NCBI GenBank assembly: GCA_028714935.1
Contig: JAQTLJ010000054.1
Location: 1-6,615, forward strand
Reading direction: 5' to 3'
Source: Candidatus Margulisiibacteriota bacterium
Lineage (GTDB): Bacteria; Margulisbacteria; WOR-1; O2-12-FULL-45-9
Length of the DNA stretch: 6,615 nt
The position numbers were made by a program, and so were the translations under genes. The notes under the pieces are model-generated. The model searched no databases. It was not told the DNA's origin and was given only the letters and a program-made list of their open reading frames with translations. Positions 1 to 5,334 of this stretch are shown here, piece by piece; positions within the stretch are counted from its first letter, which is position 1, and every line of letters begins with the position of its first letter.

Positions 1-990
1 TTCGGAGCGGACCACGCCAACGTCCAGCCGCATTCGGGCTCCCAGGCCAATATTGCTGCTTACCTCGCCTTTATGAGCGCCGGCGACCATGTCATGGGGC
101 TGGACCTCTCCCACGGCGGACACTTGACCCATGGCAGCCCGGTCAACGCTTCCGGCATTCTCTTTAAGTTCAGTTCCTATGGCGTGCGGCAGGATGCCGA
201 GACGATCGATTATGATGCTTTAAGGGCGGCCGCTAAAGAATATAAACCGAAAATGATCGTGACCGGAGCGACTGCTTATCCGCGCGTCATCGATTTCCCT
301 AAATTCAGAGAGATCTGCGATGAAGTCGGCGCCGTTTTAATGGTCGATATCGCCCACATTGCCGGTTTAGTCGCCACCGGACTCCATCCGTCACCCGTAC
401 CGGTTTCTGAAGTTGTTACCTCCACAACGCATAAAACCCTGCGCGGCCCGCGCTCGGGTCTTATATTATGTAAAGAAGCTTATGCCAAACAGATCGACAA
501 AGCGGTCTTCCCCGGCACGCAGGGTGGGCCGCTCGAGCATATTATCGCGGCCAAGGCGATCTGCTTCAAAGAAGCGATGACGCCGGAGTTCAAGAAGTAC
601 CAGGAACAGATTGTAAAGAACGCTAAAGCATTGGCTGAAGGCTTGCTCAAGAACGGCTTCCGGCTGGTTTCCGGCGGGACCGATACCCACCTGGTCCTGG
701 TCGACCTGCGCGCCAAGAAGATCAACGGCAAGGTTGCCGAAACCGTCCTCGATGAGGTCGGCATCACGGTCAATAAAAATACGATCCCGTTCGACCCGGA
801 AAAACCATTTGTCACCTCCGGCATCAGGATCGGGACGCCGGCACTAACGACCAGAGGGATGAAAGAAGCGGAGATGAAAACGATCGCCGACCTGATCGGT
901 AAAGCCTTGAGCGCGCCGGAAGACAACAAGGTTAAACTGGAAGTTAAAGGCAAGGTTAGCGAACTTTGTAAACAGTTCCCGCTGTATTGA
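1..990 (+). CDS. glyA: serine hydroxymethyltransferase, 5'-truncated by window edge
   Basis: Cytoplasmic PLP enzyme that interconverts serine plus tetrahydrofolate with glycine plus 5,10-methylene-tetrahydrofolate, the main source of one-carbon units. The frame is open from base 1, so the ATG at 73 is internal: the codons before it read HANVQPHSGSQAN, a hallmark SHMT segment. 329 residues are present; against a usual length near 415, roughly 85-90 N-terminal residues lie upstream of the window. Visible landmarks are SHGGHLTHG (about 109-135), the VDIAHIAGL segment with the PLP-contacting Asp and His (343-369), and the active-site signature TSTTHKTLRGPRSG with the PLP Schiff-base lysine at codon 433-435. 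The C-terminal part contains TSGIRIGTPALTTRG (about 820-855), conserved in the family. The gene ends TGA at 988-990 and is followed by a probable terminator, so it is likely the last gene of its transcript. No frameshift or missing key residue is seen. Confidence 0.97.
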   Translation, partial: FGADHANVQPHSGSQANIAAYLAFMSAGDHVMGLDLSHGGHLTHGSPVNASGILFKFSSYGVRQDAETIDYDALRAAAKEYKPKMIVTGATAYPRVIDFPKFREICDEVGAVLMVDIAHIAGLVATGLHPSPVPVSEVVTSTTHKTLRGPRSGLILCKEAYAKQIDKAVFPGTQGGPLEHIIAAKAICFKEAMTPEFKKYQEQIVKNAKALAEGLLKNGFRLVSGGTDTHLVLVDLRAKKINGKVAETVLDEVGITVNKNTIPFDPEKPFVTSGIRIGTPALTTRGMKEAEMKTIADLIGKALSAPEDNKVKLEVKGKVSELCKQFPLY

Positions 991-1031
991 TCCTTACCCC
1001 CCCTTTTGGGGCTAGCAGGTGAGGGCTTTTT
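991..1031 (+). terminator. probable intrinsic terminator after glyA
   Basis: Immediately after the glyA stop, CCTTACC (992-998) can pair with GGTGAGG (1018-1024), seven pairs including one G-U. Inside it CCCC (1000-1003) can pair with GGGG (1008-1011) around a TTTT loop, leaving a bulge at 1012-1017. A run of five T (1027-1031) follows two bases after the outer stem. Stem plus T-run fits a rho-independent terminator. The short T-run and the bulged structure make it moderate in strength. Pairing was worked out by eye, not by energy calculation. Confidence 0.6.
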
Positions 1032-1032
1032 C

Positions 1033-1041
1033 TGCTAAAAT
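1033..1041 (+). promoter_or_regulatory. extended -10 promoter element for ftsE operon
   Basis: TGCTAAAAT is a TGn-extended -10 with the hexamer TAAAAT at 1036-1041, one base from the TATAAT consensus. At 16-18 bases spacing there is no convincing -35 (the bases around 1012-1019 match TTGACA poorly), which is typical of extended -10 promoters. A start six to nine bases downstream of the hexamer would fall at about 1048-1051, that is, at or just before the GTG start codon of ftsE. It is the only non-coding DNA ahead of the operon, which supports the call; transcription start is inferred. Confidence 0.5.
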
Positions 1042-1050
1042 AGAAAAACT

Positions 1051-1731
1051 GTGATCGAACTAGTTAACGTATCAAAATCATATCCGAACGGCATTGACGT
1101 TCTTTTTAATATCAGCCTGAATATCGGCAAGGAAGAGTTCGTTTTCCTGGTCGGGTCCTCCGGGGCGGGCAAAACCACGCTGTTAAAACTGCTCTATCGC
1201 GATGAAACCCCGACTTCGGGCAAGGTCATTGTTGACCGGGTCAATGTCGCCGAGCTCGACTCCAGCCAGGTGCCGTACCTGCGGCGCAATATCGGCGTCG
1301 TCTTCCAGGATTATAAACTCCTGCCCAAGCGGACGGTTTTTGAGAACGTCGCCTTCGCCTTGAGAGTGACCGGAGCGCCCCGTTCGACCATCAGGCGCAA
1401 GGTCATGCAGGCGCTGGAATTGGTCGGCATGCTGCGCCGGGCGAACGCTTTTCCCGAAGAGCTCTCCGGCGGGGAAAAACAACGGGCCTGTATCGCCCGG
1501 GCGATCGTTAACAACCCGCCGATCCTCCTGGCGGACGAGCCGACCGGGAACCTTGACCCGACCACTTCCTGGGATATCATTCAATTGCTTGATAAGATCA
1601 ATAAAAGGAACACCACGGTCATGATGGCCACCCATAATAAAAGTATCGTTGATGATATGAAGCGCCGGGTCGTGGCGATCGAGAACGGACGGATCGTCAG
1701 GGACCAGCTCCTCGGAGGATATAATGTTTAG
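1051..1731 (+). CDS. ftsE: cell division ATP-binding protein FtsE
   Basis: ATPase subunit of the FtsEX complex, an ABC-type machine at the division site that uses ATP hydrolysis to activate extracytoplasmic peptidoglycan hydrolases rather than to transport a substrate. The 226-residue length is normal for FtsE. All ABC motifs are present in order: Walker A GSSGAGKT (residues 35-42), Q-loop Gln86 in VVFQDYKLLP, signature LSGGE (138-142), Walker B ILLADEP (158-164) with catalytic Glu163, D-loop near NLDP and switch His195 in ATHN. The stretch VFQDYKLLPKRTVFENVAF is characteristic of FtsE over other ABC ATPases, and the downstream ftsX confirms it. The start is GTG: an in-frame TAA at 1036-1038 excludes any longer form and the next codons match the usual FtsE N-terminus. 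No Shine-Dalgarno lies at the normal distance, so the mRNA may be leaderless. The gene overlaps ftsX by eight bases. Confidence 0.97.
   Translation: MIELVNVSKSYPNGIDVLFNISLNIGKEEFVFLVGSSGAGKTTLLKLLYRDETPTSGKVIVDRVNVAELDSSQVPYLRRNIGVVFQDYKLLPKRTVFENVAFALRVTGAPRSTIRRKVMQALELVGMLRRANAFPEELSGGEKQRACIARAIVNNPPILLADEPTGNLDPTTSWDIIQLLDKINKRNTTVMMATHNKSIVDDMKRRVVAIENGRIVRDQLLGGYNV
1714..1718 (+). promoter_or_regulatory. Shine-Dalgarno for ftsX
   Basis: GGAGG sits five bases before the ATG at 1724, inside the last codons of ftsE. It fixes the ftsX start and contrasts with the missing Shine-Dalgarno before ftsE. Confidence 0.85.
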
Positions 1732-2611
1732 CAATATCGAGTTTTTCCTGTTCGAGGCGTTCCGGTCGTTCCAGCGGGGAGCGTTAATGTGCTTTGTCGC
1801 CATCGGCACGATCACTGTGTCCCTGGTCATTTTCGGCCTGTTCCTGCTTTTGGTCATTAACCTCGGGAACATAATCGGTTCTGTTTCATCCAAGATCGAC
1901 CTGGCCGCTTATGTGGAAAAAGACCTGTCGCTGGAATCGGCCGGCGCGCTCCAGCTTGAGCTCTCGCGTATCCCCGGCGTCGTTAAAGTAGATTTTATTT
2001 CCCGGACCGAAGCCTGGAAAAAATTCCAGGAGGAGTACGGCGACACTTTGGCGCTGGACGAGATCATCGCGGGCAATCCGCTGCCGCATACGTTCAATAT
2101 TAAAGTGCGGACGCCGGAGATCCTGCCGATGGTGGCGAAGCGGATCTCTGAGATGGATAATATCGATGAAGTGCGCTACAGCGGCCAGTTCATCGAACAG
2201 GTCCGTTCGCTGATCGACGCGGTCAGGATCGGCGGGGCGGCGCTGGTCGTCCTGATCTCCTTTGCGACGCTGCTGATCGTGGTCAATACCATTCGCCTGA
2301 CCGTCCTGGCCAGAGAAACGGATATCTATATCATGAAGCTGGTGGGGGCGACCAATACATTCGTTAAATGGCCGTTTATTATCGAAGGGGTAATACTGGG
2401 GATCCTGGGCGGGTTATCTTCGTTTTTGATCCTTAAATTTTCCTATGACGCGATCATTGCGCGGATCGCGGTCGCGCTCCCGTTCGTTCCTTTGGTGGCG
2501 GACCAGAGACTGCTGGCGTTGGTCTATCTGGTCATGGTACTGGGTGGGACGGCCCTGGGTATGATCGGGGCCTATATTTCGGTTTCTAAAGTCTTGAAAG
2601 CGGAGGGATAA
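1724..2611 (+). CDS. ftsX: cell division protein FtsX (permease-like membrane subunit)
   Basis: Membrane subunit of FtsEX, which transmits the FtsE ATPase cycle across the membrane to septal cell-wall hydrolases or their activators. The 295-residue protein has the standard layout: a short cytoplasmic N-terminus (about 1-20), TM1 (about 23-47), an extracytoplasmic domain (about 50-165), then TM2 (about 170-193), TM3 (about 216-240) and TM4 (about 264-288). The conserved loop after TM2, NTIRLTVLARETDIYIMKLV followed by GAT, is diagnostic of FtsX and includes the segment expected to contact FtsE. The N-terminus lacks the longer cytoplasmic extension found in enterobacterial FtsX and so resembles the shorter forms of many other phyla. 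The ATG overlaps the ftsE end by eight bases and has a strong Shine-Dalgarno, so translation is probably coupled. The extracytoplasmic domain is the part expected to bind the hydrolase partner; the partner cannot be identified from the sequence. Confidence 0.96.
   Translation: MFSNIEFFLFEAFRSFQRGALMCFVAIGTITVSLVIFGLFLLLVINLGNIIGSVSSKIDLAAYVEKDLSLESAGALQLELSRIPGVVKVDFISRTEAWKKFQEEYGDTLALDEIIAGNPLPHTFNIKVRTPEILPMVAKRISEMDNIDEVRYSGQFIEQVRSLIDAVRIGGAALVVLISFATLLIVVNTIRLTVLARETDIYIMKLVGATNTFVKWPFIIEGVILGILGGLSSFLILKFSYDAIIARIAVALPFVPLVADQRLLALVYLVMVLGGTALGMIGAYISVSKVLKAEG
2602..2607 (+). promoter_or_regulatory. Shine-Dalgarno for the parvulin-TPR gene
   Basis: GGAGGG overlaps the last sense codons of ftsX and lies five bases before the ATG at 2613, supporting that start and translational coupling to ftsX. 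Confidence 0.85.
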
Positions 2612-2612
2612 A

Positions 2613-3956
2613 ATGCTGACATTTTTAAGGAAAAAGATGAAAACGATCATGATCGTGGTGGTAGTGCTGTTCGCGGCTTCAATGTTCTACGGGATAGGTA
2701 TGACCCGGGGGAGCTGGAAAGGGATGGGGGACGATGCCTCAAAATCATTGGCCAAGGTTAATGGGAAGGAGCTCGATCCGGCCAGGTTCCGTGAAATATT
2801 GAGCCGGATCGGCCGCCAGTTCGGGGATAATATCTCGCCCCAGGACATGGCCTTTGTCCAAAATTTAGCGCTGGGGCAAACGATCGATTTTACCCTGATG
2901 CTGGAAGAAGCAAAGAGAAAAACCCGGGTGTCAAACCAGGAACTTGATATGGCGATCGACAGCATTATGAAACAGCAGAATATACCGTCGAAAAGGGAGC
3001 TGGAGAACGCCTTGAAGCGGATGGGGATGAGCCTGTCGGCGTTCAAGAATTTGATCAAGGACGAGATCCTGGTCCAGAAAATGGTCAGCCGCGTCAGGGA
3101 AGGGGTCGTGGTCACGCCGGATGATCTGAGGGAAATAAAAGCGAGCCATATTTTAGTCAGCAATGAAGCGCTGGCCAAAGACTTGCTGGCCAGGGTCAAT
3201 AAAGGTGAAGATCTTGCCGCCCTGGCACAGAAGTATTCTATTGACACGGGTTCAGCCGGCAAAGGCGGCGACCTTGGCTATTTTACGACCGGGATGATGG
3301 TCGAACCGTTCGAAAAAGCGGTGTTTAGCCTGAAGATCGGACAAGTAAGCGGGATCGTTAAGACTTCTTTTGGTTACCATGTTATTAAAGTCACTGATTC
3401 GCGTCTCCGGAAATTCCCCGGCAACGAAAAGGATATTGAAAAAGCGGCCCGCCTGGAAAAACAAGAAAAGACTTTCCGCCGGTGGTATTCGGAGATCAGG
3501 GGCAAAGCCAAGATCGAGATCATTAATCCGGCGCTTAGAGCCAATGATCTGAGATTCCGGGGACAATTACTGGAAGCGATCGCTGAGTATAAGAAAGCGA
3601 TCGCCGGCGAACCGGGCAATCCCTTTTTCCACCTTTTCCTGGGAGATACTTATATGACCATCGGCCGCAGCGAATTGGCGATCTCCGAGTATGAAGCGGC
3701 GATCAGCATGGCCGGCGGTAATCCCGACTTTTATCTCGTGCTGGCGAAGGCTTACGAGAAAGCCGGCAAGAAAGACCTGGCGGTCCAGCAGTACCGACGC
3801 GCTTCGCTGGTCGCAGGCGATAATAAAGCGATGCACCAGCGCTTGCTCAAGCTTTTTGAGCAGGCCAAGCTGTACGGAGAGGTTAGCAAGGAAAAAGCCG
3901 AGATCGCTAGGATCGAGAAGAAGGAGAAGTTTGAGAAGTCGCTCCAGGGCCAATAA
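2613..3956 (+). CDS. membrane-anchored parvulin-type peptidyl-prolyl isomerase with C-terminal TPR repeats
   Basis: Predicted folding factor outside the cytoplasmic membrane, 447 residues. The N-terminus MLTFLRKKMK is followed by one hydrophobic helix (about 11-30) with no clear lipobox or signal peptidase site, an uncleaved anchor like that of PpiD. Residues about 45-165 look like the helical SurA/PpiD-type chaperone region. Residues about 174-262 are a parvulin rotamase domain: KASHILV with His179, GGDLGYF (218-224), the PFEKAVFSL segment and FGYHVIKV with His256. From about 310 to 405 there are two clear TPR units and a possible third before them, with the pattern GDTYMTIGRSELAISEYEAA and AKAYEKAGKKDLAVQQYRRA; a charged, probably helical tail ends the protein. 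The gene starts one base after ftsX and must share its transcript. PpiD, SurA and PrsA do not normally carry a TPR block, so none of those symbols is assigned. The domain calls are firm; the client or partner is unknown. Its 3' end overlaps the convergent mutase gene. Confidence 0.9.
   Translation: MLTFLRKKMKTIMIVVVVLFAASMFYGIGMTRGSWKGMGDDASKSLAKVNGKELDPARFREILSRIGRQFGDNISPQDMAFVQNLALGQTIDFTLMLEEAKRKTRVSNQELDMAIDSIMKQQNIPSKRELENALKRMGMSLSAFKNLIKDEILVQKMVSRVREGVVVTPDDLREIKASHILVSNEALAKDLLARVNKGEDLAALAQKYSIDTGSAGKGGDLGYFTTGMMVEPFEKAVFSLKIGQVSGIVKTSFGYHVIKVTDSRLRKFPGNEKDIEKAARLEKQEKTFRRWYSEIRGKAKIEIINPALRANDLRFRGQLLEAIAEYKKAIAGEPGNPFFHLFLGDTYMTIGRSELAISEYEAAISMAGGNPDFYLVLAKAYEKAGKKDLAVQQYRRASLVAGDNKAMHQRLLKLFEQAKLYGEVSKEKAEIARIEKKEKFEKSLQGQ
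3907..3956. other. 50-base tail-to-tail overlap of two convergent genes
   Basis: The minus-strand mutase stop (CTA on the plus strand, 3907-3909) lies inside the parvulin-TPR gene, whose TAA is at 3954-3956. The shared bases encode about residues 433-447 of the parvulin protein and about 461-475 of the mutase. No convincing terminator hairpin is seen here: the only candidate is a five-base GGGCC/GGCCC pairing (3947-3951 with 3967-3971) without a T-run. The two transcripts are therefore expected to overlap. Confidence 0.9.
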
Positions 3957-5334
3957 GGTCTTCTCCGGCCCCGAGGATCAGTTTGACGTCGCTGTCCGAC
4001 CGCCCTTCGACGTAGACCCGCAGCAGCGGTTCTGTCCCGGAAGCGCGGAACAAGATCCAGCTTTCATCCTCAAAATTGAATTTTAACCCGTCAAGGGTCT
4101 CGATCTTACTGATCTTCTTGCCGGCAAATTTATCCGGCGGCGATTTTTTCAGGTCAGCCACGATCTGCTGGGCTTTTTCTGTGTGAATATCAGCCCGATC
4201 ATAATAATAGTAACCATGCTCGCTCATGATATTATCGAGTATTGCGGCCAGCGTCTTCTTTTCGTAAGCCATCAGCTCAAAAAGCATCAGCCCGGCCAGG
4301 ACGCCGTCGCGCTCCGGGATAAAGCCTTTGAGCCCCATGCCGCCTGAGTCTTCGCCGCCCATGACAATGTCTTCTTTAAGCATCAGGTCAGCGACATATT
4401 TAAAGCCGAACGGAGTAACGTGCAGCTTGCGGCCGTATTGTTTACAGAGTTTGTCGATTAAATTAGTAAGGTTGAAGGTTTTAACCACGTTGCCCGAAAG
4501 CTTGCGGTGGGTGATCAAATGATGGAGGAGCAGGGTAAAGACATTGTGGGTGTTCAAGAACCGGCCTGAGCCGTCAATGGCCGCCAGACGGTCCGCGTCG
4601 CCGTCAAGCACGACGCAGGCGGTCAGTTCGGAGGAATATTTCAAGGCGGTTTCTTTGACGAACGAAATGGACTCTTCCAAATTCACCGGCAGCGGTTCGG
4701 GATTGATCCCCCCGAACAGCGGATCGCGGCTCCCCCTGGTTTCAATGACCGGAAGCCCGAATTCCGCAAAATAGCCGGCACCACTGCCGTACATCGGATC
4801 GATGACCATTTTAAGCTGGTGGGTTTTGAGCAGATCAAGATCGATGAATGAGCTGATCTTTGCCAGATAGGGCGGGCGGGGGTTGAAGATCGTGATGTTT
4901 TTGCTGGAAGGGTTAATGCGCAGGGTATCCGAAAGTTTATTTTCGACCGCTTTGGTCGTCTCGGGAAAAGCTGAACCGCCGAACTCCTCCTTGATCTTAA
5001 AACCGTTCCAGATCGGCGGGTTATGCGAGGCGGTGATCATAATGCCAGCAGCCAGCCCCAGGTTTTTGACTGTATAAGAGACGACCGGGGAGGGGACGGC
5101 TTTATCTGTCAGGAGCGTTTTGAGGCCGGCGCCCGAACAAATCTCTGCCGCCGCCCTGGCAAATGTTTCGGACTGGAAGCGGTTATCATAACCGACGACA
5201 ACACCTTTGGCCGGCGTTCCCTTTTCCTTAAGATGATCGACCAGCGCCTGGGTTACCAGACGCAGGTTGTCAAAGGTGAAGTCCTCGGCGATCCTGGCCC
5301 GCCAGCCGTCAGTCCCGAATTTAATCTGACTCAT
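3907..5334 (-). CDS. phosphohexomutase (phosphoglucomutase/phosphomannomutase family)
   Basis: Cytoplasmic alpha-D-phosphohexomutase that moves phosphate between C1 and C6 of a hexose phosphate, feeding nucleotide-sugar synthesis or glycogen metabolism. All four domain signatures are present: FGTDGWR near the N-terminus (6-12), catalytic phosphoserine loop TASHNP (101-106, Ser103), metal-binding DGDADR (244-249), sugar-binding GEDSGG (327-332) and phosphate-binding RASGTEP (430-436). The beginning, with GTDGWRARIAEDFTFDN, resembles the bacterial and cyanobacterial phosphoglucomutase-like group more than GlmM; the sugar specificity (glucose, mannose or both) cannot be settled from motifs. The family core ends near residue 460; the last 14-15 residues (GPGATSQTSPSSRS) are small and polar and are encoded in the overlap with the opposite gene. 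The ATG at 5334 overlaps the PBP gene end by 14 bases, so the two are cotranscribed and probably coupled. Confidence 0.94.
   Translation of the reverse strand: MSQIKFGTDGWRARIAEDFTFDNLRLVTQALVDHLKEKGTPAKGVVVGYDNRFQSETFARAAAEICSGAGLKTLLTDKAVPSPVVSYTVKNLGLAAGIMITASHNPPIWNGFKIKEEFGGSAFPETTKAVENKLSDTLRINPSSKNITIFNPRPPYLAKISSFIDLDLLKTHQLKMVIDPMYGSGAGYFAEFGLPVIETRGSRDPLFGGINPEPLPVNLEESISFVKETALKYSSELTACVVLDGDADRLAAIDGSGRFLNTHNVFTLLLHHLITHRKLSGNVVKTFNLTNLIDKLCKQYGRKLHVTPFGFKYVADLMLKEDIVMGGEDSGGMGLKGFIPERDGVLAGLMLFELMAYEKKTLAAILDNIMSEHGYYYYDRADIHTEKAQQIVADLKKSPPDKFAGKKISKIETLDGLKFNFEDESWILFRASGTEPLLRVYVEGRSDSDVKLILGAGEDLIGPGATSQTSPSSRS

Noticed and set aside
73..75. ATG as the start of glyA
   Set aside because: The 24 codons before it are conserved SHMT sequence (HANVQPHSGSQAN), so the gene is cut by the window edge.
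480..953. 157-codon open frame on the minus strand inside glyA
   Set aside because: It lies entirely opposite a clearly real glyA, has no recognisable domain, and fits antisense openness caused by third-position GC bias.
1011..1016. GCTAGC palindrome in the glyA-ftsE gap as an operator
   Set aside because: A single six-base palindrome within the bulge of a probable terminator; too short to support a regulator site.
1183..1893. 236-codon open frame on the minus strand across ftsE and ftsX
   Set aside because: Long, but wholly antisense to two conserved genes. Its translation is rich in Asp, Arg, His and Pro with no motif, as expected of a shadow frame.
2687..3262. 191-codon open frame on the minus strand inside the parvulin gene
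   Set aside because: Ser- and Ile-rich low-quality translation antisense to a well supported domain; no start signal or domain.
3691..4086. 131-codon plus-strand open frame spanning the convergent junction
   Set aside because: It is out of frame with the parvulin gene and antisense to the mutase; composition is Arg/Ser-rich and nothing is recognisable.
3907..5334. Mutase as phosphoglucosamine mutase (GlmM), which would fit a wall-synthesis cluster
   Set aside because: The active-site context TASHNPPIWNGFK and the GTDGWRARIAEDF N-terminus are closer to the phosphoglucomutase/phosphomannomutase group than to GlmM; a phylogeny would decide.
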